From assembly GCA_013396915.1 (NCBI GenBank), contig VWZL01001979.1, positions 186,001-250,000 of the forward strand: a stretch of 64,000 bases of DNA, read 5' to 3'. Positions 15,201 through 25,900 of this stretch are shown piece after piece. The stretch comes from Stercorarius parasiticus. Its lineage: Eukaryota; Chordata; Aves; Charadriiformes; Stercorariidae. The position numbers and the translations under genes are program-made. How positions within the stretch are numbered: the first letter of the stretch is position 1; every line of letters starts with the position of its first letter. The notes under the pieces were generated by a model, which did not search any database, had not been told where the DNA came from, and worked only from the letters and a program-made list of their open reading frames with translations.

Positions 15201-15659
15201 AACAGTAATACAATAGAAGTATAAATGAGCTACAGAGTGAAAAAATCCTTTTTCAACAAAGGACTGAGCACAGTGGCAAAAAAAGGGAGAGCAAAATGTA
15301 GAAATGGAAAACATATAATCTTTTAAGGATACCTTCTCCTTATTTTCGTAAGTTTACTTTCTTCTGTCCCAGAAATACTAGGTTGCATAACATGCTTTAA
15401 CATGCACAATTTGCACAAATAACGCTTTTTTTTCATTAACTCAAGCCTGCAACTCTTACTATTGTGCCTGACTGATACCACCCATCTTACCCTCCAATTA
15501 TTGTAAATACCTCAATGAAACTATGCCTGAGTTACCAACAGTAACTGGAATCGACAGCAGAGAAACATGATGATCATTACCTCTTCCCCTTTTCCTGCCC
15601 CAAAGATGCATAAGACTTGCACTTCACAACTAATAGAGAAAGAATGAACCCCTGACTAC

Positions 15660-15889
15660 CTTTTTCGCAGAATCGACCAGTGAAGTGTAGTGGGCAGTCG
15701 CACTGAAACGAGGCGGCCCCAGAAGGGAGAGAGAGAGGGTGACAAGTCCCTCCGTTATGGCACAGTCCTTCCTGGCACACAGACGGTGATTCAGGGGAAA
15801 TCCGAGAGGGCAAAACAGGCTCAGGCAACTTGGGCACCTCAGAAGAAACCATAGGGAATGCTGTTGACAGATGTCTGGGTACAGGAATC
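15660..15889 (-). CDS. EYS: EYS exon: Ser/Pro linker plus one complete EGF domain
   Basis: This is an internal exon of EYS, a secreted extracellular-matrix protein of photoreceptors needed for their long-term survival. Human EYS loss causes recessive retinitis pigmentosa (RP25). On the minus strand the acceptor is TATCCTTTCAG before GATTCC, and the donor is GAAAAAG then GTAGTC. The 230 bp run as one completing base, 76 codons and one leftover base, with no stop. The first roughly 30 residues are a Pro/Ser-rich linker. An EGF domain with six cysteines follows, in the order VCQ, LCHNGGTC, FQCDC and GRFCEK. The segment FQCDCPLHFTGRFCEK matches my memory of human EYS between LamG1 and LamG2, and the linker is much less similar. 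The single leftover G should start an Asp or Gly codon at the next exon, which lies beyond the window or was not recognised. Assignment to EYS is secure; exon edges are predicted from splice consensus only. Confidence 0.93.
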
Positions 15890-17329
15890 CTGAAAGGATA
15901 GAGACAACACATCAGAACAAAAAATCACGAGATATAATTTTGCCGCTACACTTCAGTTTCATTTAAAAAACAGTTGGTTTCTTTTGTTTAGGAATTCAGA
16001 TTATATTTAAGAAAATGTGAGTACATTAGTAATTCCCAAATCAAGTCCCCATCCTGAAAACTAGCAAAAAGATAATGAAGGTATTTTTCCCTGTGAAGGA
16101 GCAAGAAATAAACTCCATGCATATAGCACAACTTGTATGTGCTCTCATAATTCCTTTTCGGTGGATGTCAACAATGGAGTCATAAATAAATACAGGCCTG
16201 TATTATTAAATATTTTATTGCTTGACGTTCTCAAAACTCTTAAGGCTGTTCTAGAAGACATGACTTTCAAACAAGTAGGTTAAGCATGCGTATGCAGAAG
16301 GAAAATGCTGTAGTACAGCAATACAATATCTTTTATTTCATAGAAATAACTGGAGGGGGAGGGAGAGAGAGATGGTTTTGTTTTCATTTTTCCCCACAAA
16401 ATTTCTTGTTTAGAATGACATCCTCTGTCTCTTCTCTATTTTTGAGCTCTCACATTAACTACTAGACTGATATGTTAATAATTTTCCTTCTTTTAATTAT
16501 TTTCTGTCTCAAAGTTGCTAGAAATTAGGTAGCAATACCACCTGTTTGTCCTAATTATCTGTTTATTATTGCTTTTTGTTTTATCCAGAGAGACAAACTT
16601 GTGACTCACTAAAAACATATACATTTAAGGCTACCGATTTACTAACCAGAACAACTTATATGCACCACACAAAGTACTACGATGAAGGCAAAGCAAAAGG
16701 AACCAATTAAAACAATAGTTTTCACTGAATTTTACATGAAAGAGACATTCTTTTTTCATTTTATGAAGTTCAAGAGGTTCTACTTTTTCCCAGATAGCAA
16801 CTTCTAATTTTGAAATTTGGCAACAGCAATGTAGTAAAATATCTTACTATTTTTACTTCATTAGTAATTTATACTTTCTGAAAAATTCTCTTACATTTTG
16901 ATACTGTGCAAAAAAAAATCATATTGGAGAAAGGGAGGCTAAATTGAAGTGAAATGTCACTAACATTTTGGCCAAAACAGAACACAGAAATGACATACTT
17001 CACACAGTGGTTTATAGGCATCACAGCCAGTGAAAGTCAGCATTTCTGTCAATGTGTCAAACCTGCTTTACAAAAAATAAAAGCAGCGAAAGCACTGTGA
17101 AGGGACCCCTTCAACTGAACTTTGCCTTCTCCACTCTAGGCTTTTGTCGTCTTAAATCTAGCTTCCAAATGTCTTACATAGCCTGTTTAGTCATGACAAC
17201 CTGAAAATGGATTTTCATAATTTACTTTTTGGAATCCATGTTTTATAAAGTACTAATAAGCTTCATAATATTGTGAAAGAATATAGTACAACACATCCCA
17301 GTTAAGTATGGTATGTGTAACTCTCACTA

Positions 17330-17760
17330 AATGAGAAAATGAAAAAAATCAGTTCTCTGCATCATCCATACAGCATGTGTAAAACCCGTATGAAGACAAT
17401 GATACATGCTGAAAGGCAGGTAGGACGGAAAAGAAGCTGGGCAAAGAAAGGACAGAAATAATTCAGGACAATATCTAAGGGGACCCGGAGAAAGGCATAG
17501 TAATTGAGAAAGGAGTGGAGCCCTGGGAAAGAGAGAAAGGGACACAGGGATTACATGAGAGCAAAGAGGAGACATGCAAAGCAGTGATGGTAAGGGAACC
17601 GTTAGAGGGGGATACTGAAGCAGGCTGTGTACAAAATACAAGATAACCAAAACACATGCACTGTGGTGGTTAGAAATGAGGATACAGGGATTTCAAGGCA
17701 GAGAAAAGCTATCCACTTTATACGAGAGAAAAGCATCCAAAAAGATGGTAGACAACAAGA
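17330..17760 (+). other. Purine-rich strand
   Basis: The plus strand is dominated by A and G through runs such as GGAGAAAGG, GGGAAAGAGAGAAAGGG and GAGCAAAGAGGAGA. The minus strand accordingly shows a long, low-complexity open frame rich in Pro, Leu and Ser, which I take as a composition artefact and not a gene. Confidence 0.6.
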
Positions 17761-19609
17761 AGGCTGAAAACAAATCCCTAAAAGATTTCAGAGGCTGAGG
17801 ACTTGCTGATAAGAGGCTTTTTAAGATTTTTAAGAAAATAAGTTAATTCCTGTTTATTTCCACTTACATGAACAGAATAACAATATTTCCATTTATATGA
17901 ATGGAATTACAACAAAGAAATTGCTGGGTTTATAACCATCCTTTTCTCCAAAGGGGAATAACTAAATTGGTCTTCACACGGGCTATTCCATTCATAGCAG
18001 CATTAAGAGTGCACTAATATGAGTGTTATCTTCTACCAGGCTGGCACAGCCAATTAAAAAAGCCTAGACACCCGCTGCTGAGATTACCACTGATTAAAAA
18101 AAAAAAGTCATAAAAAATCTTCATTTTCTCCCCAAACATAAACTAAATGTTTGAGAAACTCTGAACTAATTGTAGGCTTACATAAAGAATCGGAAGTTTA
18201 CAGGAGAAATTTATTGGGAGCTATTACTGGGATTTGGTATTGGTTTTTCTGTTCCTCCTGAAAAAAAATCAACAACAAAAACTAAATAAAACTTGGGAAA
18301 GAATGAGGGCCTAAACTAAGGTCTCACTACTAGCTATTAGAAAGATGATTTCTCTAATGACAGATAATCCTATAGATGACCACTGCAAAAATTATTCTTC
18401 TGAATCCGGTAACAGCTACCGTCAGGGGTAAAATACTGAATGAGAAGGATATCTGCCTGACTAGCAAATCCTGCATTCTTGTATCCACTGGAAGCACTGA
18501 TTTCCAGCCATGGAAGTTTCACATCCCCTTTCTGGCAGGAAACTACCGTTTTTCTCTAAAACTTTACGAGCGCAAGTGGTGCAGCCTCGCTACATTTTTC
18601 GGTTGACACACTAATCCGTGGAGAAGCAAGCAAGCAAAGCTCCTTGGCAGGTTGATTTCTCCCTGGTTCATTTGCTAGTCTTTCGCAAGGGTGTCAGCCT
18701 TTGCAGTGGCGTTCTGGATGTTTTGCTTCTAGCTGGTGCCTGACTGCTTAGGTGCCAGCACGGCTTCCAGGCGCCCCGTGGCTCGCTGCCTTACTCTCCG
18801 CAAAAGCCGAGAAGAGTTTGCCCAGGCTGGGGGTGGCACAAACGTCTCTGAAGTCAAGCTGCTGTTGTAAGTAACGATTCTTGGCTCAGCCCGGTTTAAC
18901 TAAAACATTTATTTGAATAACGAGCCAAAGAAGAATGTTTGGAGTAATTTGGTAACCGAGGTGTTAGAAGTTTTGACAAAGCGTAACCCAAATAAATCAG
19001 GCAAAACTTGATTCACTGACGCTACGCAACAAGGCCACAATTTTCTGTGTTTTTCTCTTTTCAATTTCCCAGCCTGTCACTGCCTCTCAGGTCAATAATG
19101 CGCATGAAGATCTTCTAACTTGCTGCCAGCATCAACACATTGTTTTTAATCTTAAGATGAGCTCAAACAGCTGAGTTTTACAGGCCTGTAACCTTGTTTC
19201 ACAGCTGAGTGCATGTAAGTTTGAAATGCTTGTCTAAATATAGACGTTAGTGCAATTTGAAGTCTTGTTTATTTTATATTACATTCTTTACCACTAAAGG
19301 AGATGTATGATCAGCTGAATGGCAGGGATATAGCATTTAGGGATCATGCTTGATGTTATGTTGTTAAAACAAAAGCACACATACCCTACCAAACAGCACT
19401 TCCTGTTCCCTCCTCTGTGCTCTCCTCTTTTCAAAAAGAGCTCCAAACTATCAGTGTGTGGAGTTAGGGCCACTGCAGGTTAAAAAGCTGACAAAACATC
19501 TAGGAGTCCCCAGCTGTGCCCTGACCAGGCAGTGCGGGCGATCAGCCTCGCCAGGGGCTGAGCTGAGTGTCGCTGGTTTAACCAACTGGTTTAATGCCAG
19601 GGCCAGTGA

Positions 19610-19664
19610 CTGGGGCGCAGAGAGCTGGGACTCTTCAGCCTGGAGAAGGCTCAGGGGCATCGTG
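19610..19664 (+). mobile_element. Older CR1 LINE, left piece (split by a later insertion)
   Basis: GAGAGCTGGGACTCTTCAGCC and GGAGAAGGCTCAGGGGCATC match the CR1 3' coding segment that encodes the conserved LFSLEKR-type stretch, read on the plus strand. It breaks off abruptly where a minus-strand CR1 begins and resumes at 19993. Confidence 0.8.
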
Positions 19665-19992
19665 TCACAGAATCACAGAATCTTAGGGTTGGAGGGACCT
19701 CTGGAGATCATCTAGTCCAACCCCCCTGCCAGAGCAGGGTCACCTAGAGCAGGTTGCACAGGAACGCGTCCAGGTGGGTTTTGAATGTCTCCAGAGACGG
19801 AGACTCCACCACCTCTCTGGGCAGCCTGTTCCAGTGCTCTGCCACCCTCAAAGGAAAGAAGTTCCTTCTCATGTTTAGGTGGAACTTCCTATGTTCAAGT
19901 TTGTTTCCTGTTACCTCTTATCCTGTTGCTGGGCACCACTGAAAAGAGCCTGGCCCCATCCTCCTGACACCCACCCTTTAAGTATTTATAAG
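19665..19992 (-). mobile_element. Younger CR1 LINE 3' end, inserted in the older CR1
   Basis: The plus strand starts TCACAGAATCACAGAATC and runs through GGAGATCATCTAGTCCAACC, the reverse complement of a CR1 3' terminus. It continues into a minus-strand reading frame with KYLKGG and FSVVPS, the C-terminal end of the CR1 ORF2 protein. The copy is strongly 5'-truncated, ending near the codons for that stretch, which is usual for CR1. Confidence 0.92.
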
Positions 19993-20150
19993 TGACAATT
20001 TGTATAAATAGCTGAGATGGAAGGGACGGGAGAAGATGGAGCCATAATGTTCTTGCTGGTGGCCAGTGAAAGCATGTGGCCTTGGACACAGACAAAGGCA
20101 ATGGACACAGACTGAAATACAAGAAATTCCACTACAAGAAAAAACTTTTT
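19993..20150 (+). mobile_element. Older CR1 LINE, right piece
   Basis: This continues the plus-strand CR1 of 19610-19664. The run TTTGTATAAATAGCTGAG, then GAAGATGGAGCC, then the ACAGACTGAAATACAAGAAA segment follows CR1 consensus order directly after the point where the left piece stops. It degrades into a T-run at about 20147-20159. Confidence 0.75.
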
Positions 20151-22170
20151 TTTTTTTTTGCATTGGGGTGATCTATCTGTACAATGGACTTCAAACTGAG
20201 ACCTGCAAAGAGAGCAGGCTTGTCCCAAAAGTAATTCATTATCAGGCTGATGGCAGCCATGTCTGCAGAAGCACTCTGACATTTTTCCTGGAGTAGGCTG
20301 ATGAGACAGGCGATGGCACGGGAGTCCCAATGATTTGATAACATCTCCACTGCCTATATCTTCTAGTACTTACGCACTTAACATTTTATTACTGAAGTAA
20401 AGGATTTAGCCTTATCTGATATGAGTTTGATAAGGAAGTTTGTATTTTTAGCTTGTCAATAAAGTAATTTGTGCTGGGAAGCAACTGCTTTTATTTGCAA
20501 TTTTCCTTGGTGGAGAAGTGTGTACGTGCCATTTTTCTTGGGCTATGACAGACTATTATTTTAAGCAAATATTTTAGATTTTGGAGCCAAAAGAAAGATT
20601 TTTCAAGGTCATTAGCATGCGTGGTAGATTATCAGTTCAAAACCTTTTGAAACTGAAAACAACTGCACTTCATGGAAATGTCAGTTTAAACAGGAATAAA
20701 AAGCTAGTACCTTGCGTGTAATTTGGCAAGAATGAACAAAGCCTTTCACAGACTGCTTATTTCACTGTTCATAATCATGTCAAGAAGAATACTTTAAATG
20801 GCATTTCACTGATTTCGATGGATCCACAGAACGGTATAGCTGAACACTTACCCTACTGGAGAAACCACTTAAATTGCTCGACACAGTAAGTGAGAAAACA
20901 ATTTAAGAGATTACCAGAGAGGGATTATTTTTGTTCAGCGGTTTATATCTGAATCTTATTTCCTCACCCATCCCACTCCTTGTTTGATTTGGAAGAATCA
21001 GGTGTCTGTTTTCCTAATAGAGATGACTTTTGATCAGGCTTATCTCTTTAAAAAATTCAACTCTCAATGTGTGTTCCAGCCTATGAGCCCAGCTTCTCCC
21101 TCCTACTAGGCACAACATTTGGTAGCAGAACTCAGTGATACTGTAGTTGTAGCTTTCCAGTTAAAAATTCGCAGTTGGTATAACATCATTTGCAACTGCT
21201 TTTGCACGCACAGCATCTCATTTAATGGTGCAAACTCCTAGCAATGCAAATAATATATTCGATATACAATACATAAAGATGTGAGAATGCAATTAACAGA
21301 CATAATGAAGTTTATGAAAGCTTCATTTACAAATACAGAGAAAATATAATGAACTCCAGGATGCATAGCAGTGCCAGATACAGGAAGAAATGTCAGATAT
21401 GGAAAGAGATGGGAAAGGGGAAAAGGAAATACGGATATTAAGAGGCATATTCCTGCTCTGTTTGCTTTAAAGCATGTAGATTCCATACACTTTGCAACAG
21501 ATAAATAAGTTAACTTGACACAGAATTTGCAACAACAATATTTATGGTGAAAGTGTAATAGCAAAAGTCTTCTTAAACAAGATATTAAAGTGAGCCTTCC
21601 TTAGATGAGTCTTCCTCAGATGATATTTGAAAAACCCCCTCTTAGTCCCTAAGTTTAGATCATGACAAATAATGTTTTTGATAGAACTGAATTTCTATAC
21701 CAAACCCAGTCCTCTTTTTACTTGCCTTGCTTGCAGAACTGAGCATAGAATCTCTCCGTTGTTCACACCAATCTTCACTTTGGTTTGGTTTTGCTGTTTC
21801 ATAGCCTTCCCCATCCTCCCTTTTAAGCCTCTCGACTTTCTACCATTCAAACATTAAACTCAAAAAAAGGAAGAGCAATCAAAGCTACTGAGCACGGAGC
21901 GGACCAATGTGCAAATCTTAAACTTTCTGAAGTTTAGGTGAATCTTGAATCTGTCTGAACTGCAGCTTTCCATTTTGCATTTAGTCAAAAGTCACAGTGA
22001 GAAAACATCTTGCCAGTTTCCTTTTAGCTGTATTCAGAAAAACAGCACTTGAAAAGCCCAAGTACTGCATCTTTTTGTTGAATGATGCTTTTGTTTCTTG
22101 AAACTAGTGGTTTTGAAAGGGAAAAATACTTTAATTCCCTCCTTGAAGATTCTCTCAGCAGATCAGAAAT

Positions 22171-22200
22171 GTTTTTTGTTTTTTGGTTGTTTGTTTTNAC
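22171..22200 (+). repeat. T/G-rich low-complexity run with one ambiguous base
   Basis: GTTTTTTG and GTTTGTTTT repeats end in an N at 22198, the only ambiguous base I noticed in the window. It is probably a sequencing or polishing problem in a homopolymer context. Confidence 0.85.
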
Positions 22201-22381
22201 TATTTATCCTTCTGAAAAGCCTCTGCAAGATTAGAATATAACCATTCTGTCCCAGTCCTAAATGCTGAGTAAATTGTACTGGGTAAATTGAATTCCTGTA
22301 ACAGAGATGCCATGAGAGCTATCTAAAAAAAATCACAATTCCAGAATGGAGTCATTACTGTTTACCAAGGCTTCTCTCTAG

Positions 22382-22995
22382 CTGCAAGGGCTAAAGACAT
22401 TCTTCCACCTCTATGATGCCATCCGTAATTTAGACTCCAAAATGGAAGATCTACCTATGGATGATTATCGCACAATGTGTATGTGAGGGATAAAAGAGAA
22501 TTACTTCTAGATCCTGAATATGCAATTGATTTGCTAAGTAATAATTCATCTCAGGCAAGAGTTCTGCATTGTAATTATTGGGATTGTCGTAGCCAAACCT
22601 TTGGTCTTTGCCCACAGTGAAGATTCTCCAGATGGCTAGAGCCCTGCCTTGCCAAGAAAGAAAATGAAATGCTTCGAGACGTAGATTAAAAAGAACAATT
22701 GATACGGTGGAAAAATCCAAGTCTGTACCCAGGTGGATCTTCTAATCCAAGGGATGGGGAAACATATGCGAACACTTTTCCTTTCTCCACTCAACCCAGT
22801 GGATGCTTGTTCTATGAAGGACAGAAGGGGACTGTCTGGGGACTGGTTTGGGGAGTTCTTACAGCACTTCTGGTAGCAGATCAGCAAGTTTATAATTCCA
22901 TCAAGCTGAGGACACAAATGAAGTCAAGTATCTCATAAACCACAACGGTTCTCTTATCATTGATCTGCAGAATAAAAAGGAAAAGCAGGTATGCA
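22382..22995 (+). other. Coding-like patch of unknown origin (possible pseudogene or chance)
   Basis: A good plus-strand acceptor (CTTCTCTCTAG) at 22381 opens 33 codons containing FFHLYDAIRNLDSKMEDLP, ending at a GTGAGG donor-like site at 22483. Further on, an open frame at 22699-22938 includes GETYANTFPF and WGLVWGVLTALLVADQQVY. A different frame then reads YLINHNGSLIIDLQNKK and stops at an AAGCAG|GTATGC donor-like site near 22987. The frames are separated by stops and shifts. The minus strand is also open at 22451-22720. I recognise no family. A decayed retrocopy, a nested gene's exons or chance are all possible. Confidence 0.2.
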
Positions 22996-25900
22996 GCACC
23001 ATTGGACGTGTCTTGCACAGCCTCATCTCAATTTCTTCTGCACATGCCTAGCAGATCTTGACCTCTATGAGACACACTCATGAAGGATGAGTAGAGGCAT
23101 TCTCAGACCCTAACAGGAGTGAGGGGGGGCTCTCAAGAGTATCAAAGTGCTTCCAGAAATTTCACAGGCTGGAACTTCAATGCACCATGACTACATTACA
23201 GATAAAATGCGGTTTTGAAAGTACGTACTTTCTTTTTAGATGCCAGAATAGTTTAGGCATCTACGTAATTTTCACAGACAGAGTCCTTAATCTCTTTTTG
23301 CATTTGTTTCCCTATGTGCTGAAAACAGTTCTCGCTGGATAGAAAGCATTTTGCTATTCAAAGACTGCGACTGGAGAGAGATGGGAATATAAAAAGGCAT
23401 TTTGTATCACACAATATTGAAATTAGCATGAGAGCTGGCCTGCAGGCAAGATAAGACAGACATATAGAAATTATTAGTACAAAAAGAGTTAAAATTGCAT
23501 AGTACTGTTGTGTATTATCTAGTCTTTCTTCCAGACTCAATTTCTAATTATATCTTAATGCTGGAGAATGGCTGGCATGCATAAACACAAACATCATTTA
23601 TTCATCAGTAATCTGGCATTTAATTAAAATATTACTGCATTCTCATTGAGTGCATAAGGAAGAATGTTGTAAATATGACAGGTCAAAAACCCCCTGTGAT
23701 ATTAACAGAGTGAAAAAATATACTACTGAAAACTTCCCGAATAGTATTTTACAAGGTAATATATAGGGAACTAAAATAATAGGCCTTTATGTGCATTGTT
23801 TTTCTATGAGGAAAAAATGATTTTATAGTCAATAAAGCATGTGTCACAGATGAGAGAGTAAACAACAGCCCATAGTTGATCTGGGTACTGGAGTTCACTT
23901 AAGAACTGATGATATTAGAGCTTTTACCCTGCTTGATTATCTCACACACTCCCTCATGCCCTCACTCCACCCCATGCCTTGTTGTGTTCACTAGGTTTCC
24001 ACTTTCCTTCCCAGCAGGGAGGTTGCTGCCGGTCTGGGAAGCTTGAGTGGAAAGTCATGTTGATTCACACTGCTCACAGCAACTGGTCCTGACGGTTACC
24101 AGCCACGGTTCCTGTGCATCCCCTGGTATTCATCTCCACGCATCTTTCTCATCTTCAGTACCTTCCCCCACTTCCAGGATCTTTTCTCCAGCCACGATGT
24201 TTACCTCCTTCTTTCCTGGCCCCCTTCTTTCGTTCAAGACCACATCTTCTTTTCAGGACCTCTTATTTTTCAGCACTCACTTTTCTCTCAAGAGCCCCCT
24301 GCACCCATTTTTCCCAATCAAAATAGTCTCTCTGTGCAGAAGCACAATGTGAGATCAGCCTCATGAATGGTGCTTTTATCTCATGTCTCCTTATTAATTT
24401 GAGGTTTCAGGATGTGCTACTACTGTTTGGCCCAGACATTATCAAAATTTACAGCCACCTCATACTGATTGCAACTATCAAGTAGGAGACTACTGTTTGA
24501 GAATTCACAAGTTTAATTTTGGATATTTGTGTGCATGTGTGTCGCATTATCTGCTGCCTGCTATTGTTTAAAATTTAATCAGTTTTTCTCCCTATAGCTG
24601 TATAATATTTTGGACTGTCCTAGTGTAAGAGGCAATGCTGGTAGATGTCTTTTCTTCTTTTTCATATTAGCATAGAATGACTGTAAGGGTATGCTAAACA
24701 AAGTTCTTATTGATGGGATTTTCTTAAAGCAGGGTTGTAAATTGCTGGAGTACAGAATATTTTTCTCTCGTGCAATTGGAAATCTATTTGAATTTTGGCC
24801 ACAATGTGTTTTTGTAGTGAGGACTCTCACATTACTTGAGAGTGAACAAATACTGTAACAATGACAGTGACAGCAGAAACAAGAACAATGAATAACAAAG
24901 TAATTAACATGTCCGATACTTACGACCTCATGTTCAATCTCTCTTCAATTCCAAATTCTCCAAGGCATCAAAATGCCACACAAAATAGCTTTTTCCTTCT
25001 AAATATTTCAAGACACTTCATCTGCCAATAAAACTCTTAGGATAGAATTCACTTTGTCAAACATTATCTGCCTAAGAGTTTGGAAACCACCTTGAACTGA
25101 TCACCTTGGCTGTCCCTATAGACAATCTATAGGCAGAGAAAGGCATCTCCAGTTCATCCCATTGTAAGATAGGTGTCCACCTTTCTCCATTGACTAGAGA
25201 TGGAACTGAACAAATTAACTTTGATGAGTGAGGACAAATTCCTGCTTCTAGTTAATATGTCACACTTAAAATCATGCGTGTTTTGATTATATAACTGAAA
25301 AACACCGCATTTTTAGGTATTCAAAACATTAGCTAAAAGCATTCCCTATGATTTGCATACCTTTACAGCAAAGAACAGAGCATATTTTACCCTGTTACAA
25401 CCTAAACCTTTAAGCAATTTAAGTTTGCAATGAAGAGACTGATGCAACAACTTCAACATTAGTAAGAGAATGTGGCTCTGGTTTAGCAAAATCTTAAAAC
25501 ACGGAGAGATAGTAACAGGCAGCATTATCAGGACTGAAACCGGGAAGTTTTATTATTAGCGTGAACAACTGGAAGAAAAGCATAACAGTTCACAAACAAG
25601 AAATAAGGAAAGGAAACTCCAGATGCCTTGTCAGCAGGTTTCTGTCTTTCAACTTGTGGAACAGTACTCAAAACTGTCTGCACAGGAACCAAGATCAAAT
25701 GCAGAAGAAGAACTACATGCCACTGCACTGCAGTAAACTATTCAGTTTTGGTCAGGACTAGGAATAATTAAGGAGCTGCCTTTTCTTGTCCTAGATTACT
25801 TAACAGAAAAATGCTAAAAATGGATTATTCATACCCTCCCATCTTCTTATCAGCCGAAAGGCAAGATCATAGGGAAGCAGGGAACACATTAAACTAAAAG

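Larger units (their letters stand above)
1..15659 (-). other. EYS: EYS intron after the EGF exon (partial, runs off the left edge)
   Basis: No exon of the following LamG2 domain was recognised here, so this intron is at least 15.6 kb. Its 5' splice site is GTAGTC at 15654-15659 on the minus strand. The stretch is AT-rich. Apart from a MIR-like relic, a diverged direct duplication near 2.0 and 3.4 kb and scattered homopolymers (T-runs near 5059, 5140 and 6708, an A-run near 11090) I see little recognisable structure. Longer open stretches at 5858-6239, 13038-13481 and 13994-14416 have no family signature that I know. Confidence 0.85.

Noticed and set aside
17327..17657. Pro/Leu/Ser-rich minus-strand ORFs
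   Set aside because: Explained by the purine-rich composition of the opposite strand.
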